This document shows positions 33,085 through 41,055 of a stretch of 64,000 nucleotides of DNA, piece by piece. Each line of letters starts with the position of its first letter. Positions within the stretch are counted from its first letter, which is position 1. Position numbers and translations under genes: made by a program. This stretch comes from Candidatus Oscillochloris fontis (lineage in GTDB: Bacteria > Chloroflexota > Chloroflexia > Chloroflexales > Chloroflexaceae), in assembly GCF_004138135.1 (NCBI RefSeq), contig NZ_RYFD01000003.1:62001-126000 (forward strand), read 5' to 3'. Below the pieces are notes generated by a model, which was not told the origin of the DNA, searched no databases, and worked only from the letters and a program-made list of their open reading frames with translations.

Positions 33085-34199
33085 GGGATGTGTGAACCGT
33101 TCCCCAGCATCTCCCGGTAGACCTCAACATGACGGCGGGCGACGGCGGCCTGGGTGAAGTGTTCCAACACCCGCGCCCGCCCACGCTGCGCGAGGTCGTG
33201 GCGCAGTTGGGGGTGCTCGGCGACCTGGAGAATAGTGCGCCGTAGGCCGTCCGGGTCGCCTTCGGGGAAGATCAGTCCGGCAGCGCCAATCACATGCGGG
33301 ATCTCGCCGGAGTTGGAGCCTAACACGGGCACCCCGCAACTCATCGCCTCGATCAGCACCCGCCCGAACTGTTCCTTCCAGTTGGCGGTGGTGTGCGAGG
33401 GCAGCACCAGCAGATCCAGATCGGCCATCACGGCTGGCACCGCCGTACTCCCCACCGCAGGGCGTAGCACAACCCGCTCCCCCAGACCCAACGCCACCAC
33501 GCGCTCCTCGATCTGTGCCCGCAGCACCCCATCGCCCACTAGGCGCAAGTGGATGTGCGCGGGCAACCCGGCGAGTGCTTCGATGAGGTCAAGTACCCCC
33601 TTCTCCGGCACCAGACGCCCCAGATAGCCGATGGTAAAGGGGTTCGACTCTGTGCCGCTGGCCACCTGGGCGAACATCTCCGGGTCTACCCCAAACTGCG
33701 GGATGACACTGATCGGCCCCTGGTAGCCGTGGCGCCGAATGATCGTCGCGGCCTCCTGGTTGCCCGCAATCGCGTGCGCCGCATGGCGCAGGTTGTAGCG
33801 CTCAAAGAAACTGAAGGGCGGCGGGTAACGGCGATCAATATTGGCCCAGTTGTAGAAACAGCAGCGCGCCCCCAGTTTCAGCCCGATCCGCATGGCATGG
33901 AAGGTGGCCAGATTGAAGCTCTCTTCATCAATGTGCAACACCTCCGGGCGCAAGCGGCGCAGGTGGTGGGCCAGCGTGGGGTAGAAGTGGATGTGGTGCT
34001 GGCCATTGAAGGCCATCGGCAGCGCCACAAGCTGGTAGCCACTGGTGAAGCGGCGCTCAAGGCGTTGCACACCCACCCGTGGCTCACGCCAACTATGCGG
34101 CACCAGCGCCGTCAGTTCCACCCCTAGTCGGGCAATCGCTTCAAGTTTGCGTTGGTAGGCACCCGCCACGAGCGCCTTGGAAAGTATCACAACCCGCAT
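33081..34199 (-). CDS. Glycosyltransferase family 4 (GT-B)
   Basis: 372 aa from ATG 34199 (MRVVILSKALVAGAYQRK); the Shine-Dalgarno is weak. GT-B fold with donor-binding C-terminal domain: GYLGRLVPEKGVLDLIEAL and the EX7E-like EQFGRVLIEAMSCGVPVLGSNSGEIPHVIG. It transfers a sugar from an NDP-sugar to a lipid or glycan acceptor at the cytoplasmic membrane face. Acceptor unknown; no glycan cluster nearby, although a nucleotidyltransferase gene is at 1115-2290. Confidence 0.92.
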   Translation of the reverse strand: MRVVILSKALVAGAYQRKLEAIARLGVELTALVPHSWREPRVGVQRLERRFTSGYQLVALPMAFNGQHHIHFYPTLAHHLRRLRPEVLHIDEESFNLATFHAMRIGLKLGARCCFYNWANIDRRYPPPFSFFERYNLRHAAHAIAGNQEAATIIRRHGYQGPISVIPQFGVDPEMFAQVASGTESNPFTIGYLGRLVPEKGVLDLIEALAGLPAHIHLRLVGDGVLRAQIEERVVALGLGERVVLRPAVGSTAVPAVMADLDLLVLPSHTTANWKEQFGRVLIEAMSCGVPVLGSNSGEIPHVIGAAGLIFPEGDPDGLRRTILQVAEHPQLRHDLAQRGRARVLEHFTQAAVARRHVEVYREMLGNGSHIP

Positions 34200-34256
34200 A
34201 CATGACAACAGGGTGGGCGCGAGGCACAGCGCCCCCACCCACCCCGCCTATTCTCG

Positions 34257-35342
34257 CTACCCATTCCTCTGGGCAAACTCGTCCATAAACCCGGCCAACG
34301 CACTACACGCCTCTGGCTCCAGCGCGTTGTAGATCGAGGCGCGGATACCGCCCACCGAGCGGTGCCCCGCCAAGCCAGTCATCCCCTGCGCCTGGGCTTC
34401 AGCCACGAACTTCTTCTCCAACGCCTCGTCGGGTAAGCGGAAGGTGACGTTCATCTGCGAACGTGCCTCAGTCACCGCGTGGCCGCGATAGAAGCCACTA
34501 CTGCGATCAATCGCCGTATAGATCTGCTCCGCCTTGCCAGCATTGCGGATCGCCATGGCCTCCAAACCACCCAGATCCGCGATCCAACCCAACACCAGAT
34601 TCACCAGATAGACCGCGAAGGCGGGTGGGGTGTTGTAGAGTGAGTTGTTCTTGGCAAAGGTGGAATAGCGCATGATCATCGGCAGATCCTTGCGCCCCTG
34701 GGCGATCAGATCCTCGCGCATCACCACCACCGTCACACCGGCAGGCCCGATGTTCTTCTGCGCCCCGGCGTAGATCATGGCGAAGCGACTGGCCTCCAGC
34801 GGGCGCGAGAGGATGTCGCTGCTCATGTCGGCAATCAGCGGGGCACCACCCACATCAGGCAACGCCGTCCACTGCACGCCCTGGATCGTCTCGTTGGTGG
34901 TCAGATGCACATAGGCCGGATTGGCACTGAGTTTGATCTCGTCCGCACTCGGCAGGCTGCGGAAGTTGCCCTCAGCGGTATTCGCCGCCACGTTGATATT
35001 CCCAATCCGCTTGGCCTCTTCGAGCGCCTTCTCGCCCCACGCCCCGGTGACGATGTAGTCGGCGACCCCATCGGCGGGCAGGAAGTTGAGCGCGATCATC
35101 GCAAACTGCGCACTCGCCCCACCCTGCATAAAGAGCACCCGATAGCTCTCACTCACCCCCAAGAGCGCCTTCATGCGCTCCTCGGCCTGCGCGTTGATCG
35201 CCTCGTACTCCTTCGAGCGGTGGCTCATTTCGAGAATTGACATCCCTCGACCCTGGTAGTCGAGCAGTTCGGCCTGGGCCTGCGCCAAGACTGCCTGGGG
35301 CAGTACGGCTGGGCCTGCGTTGAAGTTGTGTACTTTGCTCAT
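34257..35342 (-). CDS. serC: Phosphoserine aminotransferase
   Basis: 361 aa; ATG 35342 after GGAGGGG at 6 nt. PLP class V aminotransferase making 3-phosphoserine (serine synthesis) and serving pyridoxine synthesis. MSKVHNFNAGPAVLP start, FMQGGASAQFAMI phosphate site, PLP-Lys in YAGAQKNIGPAGVTVV, C-terminal GLAGHRSVGGIRASIYNAL. Full length. Confidence 0.96.
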   Translation of the reverse strand: MSKVHNFNAGPAVLPQAVLAQAQAELLDYQGRGMSILEMSHRSKEYEAINAQAEERMKALLGVSESYRVLFMQGGASAQFAMIALNFLPADGVADYIVTGAWGEKALEEAKRIGNINVAANTAEGNFRSLPSADEIKLSANPAYVHLTTNETIQGVQWTALPDVGGAPLIADMSSDILSRPLEASRFAMIYAGAQKNIGPAGVTVVVMREDLIAQGRKDLPMIMRYSTFAKNNSLYNTPPAFAVYLVNLVLGWIADLGGLEAMAIRNAGKAEQIYTAIDRSSGFYRGHAVTEARSQMNVTFRLPDEALEKKFVAEAQAQGMTGLAGHRSVGGIRASIYNALEPEACSALAGFMDEFAQRNG

Positions 35343-35409
35343 GCGTATCCCCTCCACGGCCCCGCAGGGCTAGATCGCTCATTGCCCTAGTATAATGCTC
35401 TTTTGGCAT

Positions 35410-35516
35410 GGCATGTGCAATGGCACATCCGGTAGGGGTTCGGGAGCGGCTTCGCCGCCAAAACACCCCAAAAATTGAGGTTTGGGGCACAGCCCCAAGA
35501 ACTTTGCACATGCCCT
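35410..35516. repeat. Family A element with internal deletion
   Basis: Left end GGCATGTGCAATGGCACATC, then GGAGCGGCTTCGCCGCC directly joined to the second arm of the central hairpin (first arm deleted), TTTGGGGC/GCCCC stem, right terminus AACTTTGCACATGCCCT intact. Confidence 0.8.
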
Positions 35517-35537
35517 GGCTATCCCATCTGCCGCCGA

Positions 35538-36341
35538 CTACGCGCTTAACAAAGCCCGGCGGGATTGACTGAGGAGTTCATAGAGCAGCACCCCTGTCGC
35601 CACCGCGAGATTGAGCGAATCACTGCGCCCACACATCGGCAGATGCACCATCTGATCACAGAGCGCTTGCTGATCGGGGCTTAGCCCCTGGCGTTCGCTG
35701 CCCATGAGCAGCACCAGCGGCTGTGGATAGATCGGGTCTTGATAGTGGGTCGCTGCCGTATCGGCGGCCCCCACCACGTAGATAGCCTGCGCACGCTTCC
35801 AGGCGGCAAATTGGGCAAACGTAGCCCGCACCACCTGAAGCGCAAAGATCGCGCCCATACTCGCCCGCAACGCCGCCGGGTCGTAGGGATCGGTCGCATG
35901 ATCGAGCAGGATGACCCCACTCGCCCCCACCGCATCAGCGGTGCGCAGGATCGTCCCCACATTGCCCGGGTCGGCTGGCTCAACCAGTGCCACCCACCCC
36001 GGTGCGCTACGCAGTTGCACATCGGCTAGATCGAGCCAGCGTTGCCGCGCCACTGCGGCCAGCCCTTGCGGCCCCTCCTTCTGCGAGAGGCTAGCGAAGA
36101 CCTCCGTGCTCACCTCAAGCACACGGGTACGCCCGGCATGCTGCGCTACCAGATCGTGCGCAAACTGGCTGGTGAGTAGATCTGGGGCCACCACGAGGGT
36201 CTCAACCATCCCCAACGCCACCGCTTCACCCACCAAGCGCACGCCTTCCACAAAGAAGTGGCCACTGCGCTCGCGCTCTTTACGCTGGCGCAGGGCACGG
36301 ATCTGACGGATACTCGGATTGGCAGCACTGGTAATGATCAT
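35538..36341 (-). CDS. TrmH-family (SpoU) RNA 2'-O-methyltransferase
   Basis: 267 aa, SAM-dependent, trefoil-knot fold. An N-terminal substrate-binding domain (MIITSAANPSIRQIRALRQRKERERSG) leads to motifs VEPADPGNVGTILRTADAVGASG, LLMGSERQGL and LPMCGRSDSLNLAVATGVLLYEL. Typical of 23S rRNA 2'-O-methyltransferases such as RlmB-like proteins; exact nucleotide unknown. Confidence 0.92.
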   Translation of the reverse strand: MIITSAANPSIRQIRALRQRKERERSGHFFVEGVRLVGEAVALGMVETLVVAPDLLTSQFAHDLVAQHAGRTRVLEVSTEVFASLSQKEGPQGLAAVARQRWLDLADVQLRSAPGWVALVEPADPGNVGTILRTADAVGASGVILLDHATDPYDPAALRASMGAIFALQVVRATFAQFAAWKRAQAIYVVGAADTAATHYQDPIYPQPLVLLMGSERQGLSPDQQALCDQMVHLPMCGRSDSLNLAVATGVLLYELLSQSRRALLSA

Positions 36342-36376
36342 GTGACGAGGATATCCTGTAGCATATCAAGGCTAGG

Positions 36377-36418
36377 TAGGGGTCTGGGGCGTAGCCCGAA
36401 GAACTTTGCCCATGCCCT
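36377..36418. repeat. Family A right-end fragment
   Basis: GGTCTGGGGCGTAGCCCGAAG followed by AACTTTGCCCATGCCCT; only the last stem-loop (imperfect) and terminus remain. Confidence 0.65.
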
Positions 36419-36446
36419 GAGCTATGGAATTATAAGGTAGGCACCA

Positions 36447-38708
36447 TTATAGTATGATCTTGCCCGGATTCAAGTTCCCCTGAGGATCGAATGTAGCTTT
36501 GATCTGCCGGTGGAGTTCGATACCCACCCGTCCCACGGCACGCTCCAAAAAGGGCCGCTTGAGCGTCCCAATCCCATGCTCACCCGACAACGTGCCGCCC
36601 AATTCGAGCGCCAAGCCAAAGATCGCCTCGGCACACGGCCACAAACGCGCCATCTCAGCAGGATTCTGCGCATCAAACAGGATGTTGGGGTGCAGGTTGC
36701 CATCACCCGCATGGCCAAAGACCGCGATGGGCAAACGGTACTCGACACTGATCGCCTGTACCCGCGCCACAAACGGCGCGATCTGCGGCAGCGGTACACA
36801 AATATCCTCACCCAAACGGCGGGGCCGAATCCGCGCCAACGCCGGAGCCACCGCCCGCCGCCCGCGCCACAGCCGCGCCTCATCGGCGGGAGTCGCCGCC
36901 ACCTGCACCATGATCGCGCCCCCCCGCTGCGCCAGCGCCGCCAGCGCCTGCGACTCCGCCTCCACCTGATCAGCCTCGCCATCGGCCAGCATAAGCAGGA
37001 TCGCCCCCGCCGTTCGTGGCAAACCCAAGCCCAGGTACGCCTCCACCGCCGCAATACAGGTCGCGTCCATCAACTCCAACCCGCCCGGCACCAGCCCCGC
37101 CGCCATGATCTGCGCCACCGTCGCACATGCCGCCTCGGTCGTCCTAAAGGCAGCCATGGTCGTGCGGTGCGCCGCCGGTAAAGGCACGAGGCGCAACGTG
37201 GCCTCGGTAATCAGCGCCAAGGTGCCCTCAGAGCCAACCAACAACTGGGCCAGGCTCTGGGTTGGCCCCTGGCCCGCCAGCCCATCTCCCCACCGCACCA
37301 GCGACCCATCGGCCAGCACCGCCCGCACCCCCAACACATAGTCGGCAGTCACCCCATACTTCACACAGCGCGGGCCACCCGCATTGCAGGCGATATTGCC
37401 GCCAATCGTTGAGACGGTATGGCTCGAAGGATCGGGCGGATAGAAGAGACCATGCGCTTCAGCGGCACGCTGCACCTCGGCGGTGATCGCGCCTGCCTGC
37501 ACATGCGCCACCATTTGCGCGGCATCAATCACAATCCGCTGCATCCGGCTCGTGGCAATCACCAAAGCCCCGGCGCTACTCGTCGCCCCACCGGCAAGGC
37601 CACTTCCCGCACCACGGGCAATCACTGGCACCCCCGCACGAGCGGCATACTGCATCAACCCCACCACCTCCTCGGTGCTCGTAGGCAACGCCACCGCCAC
37701 GGGCATCCCCTGTGGCTGGGCAATCGAGGCATCCCGGCTATAGACCGCCACCTCCTCCGGGCGGGTGAGTGGAGGGGCGAAGCATCGCCCTGGATTACGT
37801 ATGGAACACCGATCATACGTGGGAGGCGATGCTTCGCCCCTATACTCGGTCGTCCGCGTCCCGCCCAACGCCTGCGCCAAACCCGCCACCACTGCCAGCA
37901 CCCGTTGCCCCGTGGCATCAGCACCGCCAGCCAGGTGCAGGTAGATCGCCCCGACCCCCGCATCGCCCCAGAGTGTCAGGTGGTACCCACGACGCAGCGC
38001 CAAACTCCGCGCCGCCTGGATGAAACTCGGCAGCGCCACCCGTGGCAAGGTCAGTTCCAGACGCAACTCCGCCTGCACCTGCGCCAGCGCCAAGGCTTCC
38101 CAGGTGGCCCACGCCTGGGGTGGTGCCGGATCAGCCTGGGCCGCCACAGCCTGCGCCGCCGCCAACAGACGCACCGCGTGACGCTCCACCACCGTCGCTG
38201 GCCCGGCCAATTCCGCCAACAAACAAGCGCGCCCATTCGGCTCTTCCGCCAGCGCCAAGGCCCGCAAGACCAACCCAGCCGTAGCCAGCGTGGCAGCCAG
38301 GCGACACGCCGCAGCCAGATCGCCACACCGCACCAACCAAGCGGCGTGGGTTGCAGGTCGCGGGCGCAGGCTGAAGGTCAGATCGGCGAGTGGCCCCAAA
38401 CCTAACCCATCACCCGCGAGCACACGGTGAAAGCCATAGCCGGTAGCCCGTTTCAGCGTCGGCCCACCCAGAATCAGCCCATCACTCGCCCGCGTCGCCG
38501 CCCGCACATAGCGCCCCACCGGCCCATACGCCAAACGGTAGCGCCCCCCAACATTGTGAGCCACCAGATCAGCCAGAGTCAACCCATCGCGCAGCGGCGC
38601 AACCGGCAACCACAGCCCATACTCGGCCAGAACCGCATTTAGATCCGCAATAGTGCGCTGTGCTGGTGCCCGTACCAACAACGCAGCGGGTTGGATTGAG
38701 TCAGGCAT
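36447..38708 (-). CDS. GlcE-GlcD fusion (FAD-linked glycolate/lactate oxidase subunits) with a palindromic insert
   Basis: 753 aa; ATG 38708 after GGAAGG at about 9 nt. Residues ~1-285 look like GlcE (VRAPAQRTIADLNAVLAEYG..GRYRLAYGPVGRYV), and residues ~315-753 are a full GlcD: PEEVAVYSRDASIAQP, FAD-site GAGSGLAGGATSS and TIGGNIACNAGG, FGHAGDGNLHPNI and GTLSGEHGIG. These subunits are normally separate genes of the glycolate oxidase complex with GlcF (not in the window). The linker between them contains an in-frame family B element (residues RGEASPPTYDRC to GRCFAP). Oxidises glycolate or a related 2-hydroxy acid, from photorespiration-like or scavenging pathways. Confidence 0.85.
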   Translation of the reverse strand: MPDSIQPAALLVRAPAQRTIADLNAVLAEYGLWLPVAPLRDGLTLADLVAHNVGGRYRLAYGPVGRYVRAATRASDGLILGGPTLKRATGYGFHRVLAGDGLGLGPLADLTFSLRPRPATHAAWLVRCGDLAAACRLAATLATAGLVLRALALAEEPNGRACLLAELAGPATVVERHAVRLLAAAQAVAAQADPAPPQAWATWEALALAQVQAELRLELTLPRVALPSFIQAARSLALRRGYHLTLWGDAGVGAIYLHLAGGADATGQRVLAVVAGLAQALGGTRTTEYRGEASPPTYDRCSIRNPGRCFAPPLTRPEEVAVYSRDASIAQPQGMPVAVALPTSTEEVVGLMQYAARAGVPVIARGAGSGLAGGATSSAGALVIATSRMQRIVIDAAQMVAHVQAGAITAEVQRAAEAHGLFYPPDPSSHTVSTIGGNIACNAGGPRCVKYGVTADYVLGVRAVLADGSLVRWGDGLAGQGPTQSLAQLLVGSEGTLALITEATLRLVPLPAAHRTTMAAFRTTEAACATVAQIMAAGLVPGGLELMDATCIAAVEAYLGLGLPRTAGAILLMLADGEADQVEAESQALAALAQRGGAIMVQVAATPADEARLWRGRRAVAPALARIRPRRLGEDICVPLPQIAPFVARVQAISVEYRLPIAVFGHAGDGNLHPNILFDAQNPAEMARLWPCAEAIFGLALELGGTLSGEHGIGTLKRPFLERAVGRVGIELHRQIKATFDPQGNLNPGKIIL
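37771..37843. repeat. Family B element inside a coding sequence
   Basis: Arms GGAGGGGCGAAGCATCGCCC and GGAGGCGATGCTTCGCCCCTAT around about 32 nt, located in the GlcE/GlcD junction and read through in frame on the minus strand. Confidence 0.9.
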
Positions 38709-38726
38709 GAGTGTCGTTCACCTTCC

Positions 38727-38793
38727 AGGGCATGTGGAAAGTCCTTGGGGCTGCGCCCCAAACCCCCACCGGAGGTGACGTTGCACATGCCCT
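38727..38793. mobile_element. Short-form family A element with flanking direct repeats
   Basis: 67 bp, reverse orientation: terminus AGGGCATGTGGAAAGTC, CTTGGGGCTGCGCCCCAA stem, CCCCCACCGGAGGTGAC core, terminus GTTGCACATGCCCT. The central hairpin and GGCGGC stem are absent. GTTCACCTTC occurs at both 38716-38725 and 38796-38805. Confidence 0.8.
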
Positions 38794-38813
38794 AGGTTCA
38801 CCTTCGGTGGAGA

Positions 38814-38842
38814 TTGACGTGATTTTAGCCCTATGGTAATAT
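38814..38842 (+). promoter_or_regulatory. Candidate rplI promoter
   Basis: TTGACG (38814-38819), 17-bp spacer, TAATAT (38837-38842), about 45 nt before the start; same hexamer form as the trxA promoter. Confidence 0.55.
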
Positions 38843-38886
38843 AACAGCCGTTGTCTTAAAGACCAAGTAATCTTAGGAGTGGTGTT

Positions 38887-39402
38887 GTGAGCGCAAAGAT
38901 GAAAGTCCTGCTCACCCACGATGTCGAGCATCTGGGCAAAGCAGGTGAGCTTAAAGATGTTTCTGGTGGCTTTGGGCGCAATTACCTGATTCCGAAGGGT
39001 TTTGCAGTATTAGCGACCAAGGGCCAGATCCGCCAAGCCGAAGAGCGCATGGCCGCCCAGCGTCGCCGCGCCGAGGCCGGACGCAAGGATGCCCAGGCAC
39101 TCGCCGAGCGCATCAATGGGGTCACGCTCCACTTTGTGGTGCGCGTTGGTGAGCAGGATCGCCTCTACGGCTCCGTAACCAACGTTGACATCGCTGAGAA
39201 GCTCCAGGCTCAGCTTGGCATCGAGGTTGACCGCCGCAAGATCGAGCTTGAAGAGCCGATCAAGCGCACCGGTGCCTATGCCGTCAAGGTACGCCTGTTG
39301 AGCGACGTTGAGCCAGTCGTGAATGTGATTGTCGAGCCTGAGGGTGGCCTGCCCGCAACCATTGACGAAGGCCCCTCGGATCAGGACGTGCCGCAGCTCT
39401 AG
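38887..39402 (+). CDS. rplI: 50S ribosomal protein L9
   Basis: 171 aa from GTG 38887, with AGGAG at 7 nt; the internal ATG 38899 is too far from it. Classical L9: MKVLLTHDVEHLGKAGELKDVSGGFGRNYLIPKG N-domain, long connecting helix, and C-domain with IKRTGAYAVKVRL, plus an acidic tail. Binds 23S rRNA and influences reading-frame maintenance. Followed by dnaB, the common rplI-dnaB order, but with a terminator and a repeat in between. Confidence 0.98.
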   Translation: MSAKMKVLLTHDVEHLGKAGELKDVSGGFGRNYLIPKGFAVLATKGQIRQAEERMAAQRRRAEAGRKDAQALAERINGVTLHFVVRVGEQDRLYGSVTNVDIAEKLQAQLGIEVDRRKIELEEPIKRTGAYAVKVRLLSDVEPVVNVIVEPEGGLPATIDEGPSDQDVPQL

Positions 39403-39434
39403 GTTCTGCGCTTCACGCACCATATCTCTCTCTG

Positions 39435-39466
39435 CAATGTGCCGTAGCATGGGCTGCGGCACATTG
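39435..39466 (+). terminator. Probable terminator after rplI
   Basis: CAATGTGCCG (39435-39444) pairs with CGGCACATTG (39457-39466), with inner AGC/GCT pairing; a mildly T-rich tail follows. Confidence 0.6.
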
Positions 39467-39470
39467 TCGT

Positions 39471-39504
39471 TTATCCACATAACTGTGGATAAAATCTGGA
39501 TAAG
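39471..39504. promoter_or_regulatory. Inverted pair of consensus DnaA boxes upstream of dnaB
   Basis: TTATCCACA (39471-39479) and its perfect inverse TGTGGATAA (39484-39492), 4 bp apart, followed by CTGGATAAG (39496-39504), a partial third box. These match the bacterial DnaA box TTATNCACA exactly. Only this cluster is seen and there is no dnaA or dnaN, so it is more likely a regulatory site for dnaB than the chromosomal origin. Confidence 0.65.
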
Positions 39505-39520
39505 TCCGCATATCATGTGT

Positions 39521-39586
39521 AGGACATGTGCAAAGTTTTTGGGGCTACGCCCCGCCCCCCACCGAAGGTGACATTGCACAAGCGCT
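39521..39586. repeat. Short-form family A element
   Basis: 66 bp: AGGACATGTGCAAAG, TTTGGGGCTACGCCCC stem, CCCCACCGAAGGTGAC core and degenerate terminus ATTGCACAAGCGCT. Same short architecture as 38727-38793, lying between the DnaA boxes and dnaB. Flanking direct repeats are not convincing. Confidence 0.75.
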
Positions 39587-39607
39587 GTATCATACGCCGG
39601 AGGGCGA

Positions 39608-40939
39608 ATGGATCGCACCATACCCTATGATCTCCAGGCCGAACGCGCTGCCCTCGGCTCGATCCTCTTGGATCGCGAGGCGATTGTCGCGATTGCCGGT
39701 TGGCTGCCATCCGAATATTTCTACCTCGAAAAGCACGCCCTCATCTATGAGGCGATGCTGGCATGCTACGGACGCCGCGAACCCCCCGATCTGACGACCG
39801 TCGCCACCGAACTGCGCCGCCAAGAACGCCTCGATCTCGTCGGTGGGATCTCCTTCCTGGGTGAACTACTGAGCGAAGTTCCTACCGCTGTCCACGTCGA
39901 ATACTACGCCCACAGTGTCGAACGTACCGCTGTCCTACGACGCCTGATCGAAGTGGGTGGCAAGATCACCGCCCTCGGTTATGATGAGAGCGATAGCCTC
40001 GAAGCAACCCTCGACAAGGCCGAAGCTGAACTCTTCACCGTCAGCCAACGCCGGGGTACCCAAGATTTTGTCCATATCGGCCAGATCGTCAACGCCCTCT
40101 TCACCCAGATCGAGACCCTCCAAGAGCGACGCGGCGAAGTTGTCGGGGTGCCCACTGGCTATACCGATCTCGATGAGATCACCGGCGGCCTTCAACCCAG
40201 CGACTTGATCATTCTGGCCGCACGCCCCTCCGTTGGCAAAACCAGCCTGGCCCTCTCGCTGGCCTATAACGTCGCCTACCACGCCAATCAGACCGTCGGC
40301 GTCTTTAGTTTGGAAATGAGCCGCGACCAGTTGGTACAACGGATGCTCTCGATGCACACCGGGATTGATATGCAGCGCCTGCGTACCGGCAACCTGCGCG
40401 GCGACGAACTCAACCTCGCCCTAGAGGGCATGGGTGTGCTCTCCGAGATCCCGATCTACATCGAGGATACACCCGGCCTGAGTATTAACGAGGTGCGCAG
40501 CAAAGCCCGCCGCCTGCACGCCGAAGCCGGGGTTGACCTGCTCATGATTGACTATCTGCAACTCATGTCGGGGCGACGCAGTGACAACCGTGTCCAAGAG
40601 GTGAGCGAGATCAGCCGTGGCCTCAAAGCCCTCGCCCGCGAGATCAATGTCCCCGTCATCGCCCTCTCCCAACTTTCGCGTGCAGTCGAAGGCCGCACCA
40701 GCCATGTGCCCATGCTGAGCGACCTGCGCGAATCGGGAAGTATCGAGCAAGATGCCGATATTGTCATGTTTATTTATCGCGAGGAATTATACGATAAAGA
40801 AACCGACAAAAAAGGCATTGCTGAGATCCACATCGCCAAGCATCGTAACGGCCCCTTGGGCGTCATTCCGCTGCGCTTTGAAGCCCGCACCACCCGCTTC
40901 CAGAACCTCGAACGCTACCGCGCCCCCGAAGGGTACTGA
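39608..40939 (+). CDS. dnaB: Replicative DNA helicase
   Basis: 443 aa. N-terminal helical hairpin domain (IPYDLQAERAALGSILLDREAI) and RecA-like C-domain with Walker A ARPSVGKTSLAL, Walker B LLMIDYLQLMSG and DRES-like LSDLRESGSIEQDADIVMFI. Hexameric 5'-3' helicase unwinding the fork. No intein. Start ATG with GGAGGG 5 nt upstream. Confidence 0.98.
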   Translation: MDRTIPYDLQAERAALGSILLDREAIVAIAGWLPSEYFYLEKHALIYEAMLACYGRREPPDLTTVATELRRQERLDLVGGISFLGELLSEVPTAVHVEYYAHSVERTAVLRRLIEVGGKITALGYDESDSLEATLDKAEAELFTVSQRRGTQDFVHIGQIVNALFTQIETLQERRGEVVGVPTGYTDLDEITGGLQPSDLIILAARPSVGKTSLALSLAYNVAYHANQTVGVFSLEMSRDQLVQRMLSMHTGIDMQRLRTGNLRGDELNLALEGMGVLSEIPIYIEDTPGLSINEVRSKARRLHAEAGVDLLMIDYLQLMSGRRSDNRVQEVSEISRGLKALAREINVPVIALSQLSRAVEGRTSHVPMLSDLRESGSIEQDADIVMFIYREELYDKETDKKGIAEIHIAKHRNGPLGVIPLRFEARTTRFQNLERYRAPEGY

Positions 40940-41055
40940 TTCGGCTCACTTTCTTCTCATGTTGGGTTTATTTCTTGCAAAGTTGTGCCTATTCTATGCT
41001 ACACTAAGCGACACCTAGTATTGTGATCATATGCTCAATGGATGAGGAGGCCTGT

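Noticed and set aside
39471-39492. Chromosomal replication origin
   Set aside because: Only one inverted pair and a partial box; no dnaA, dnaN, AT-rich unwinding region or larger box cluster.
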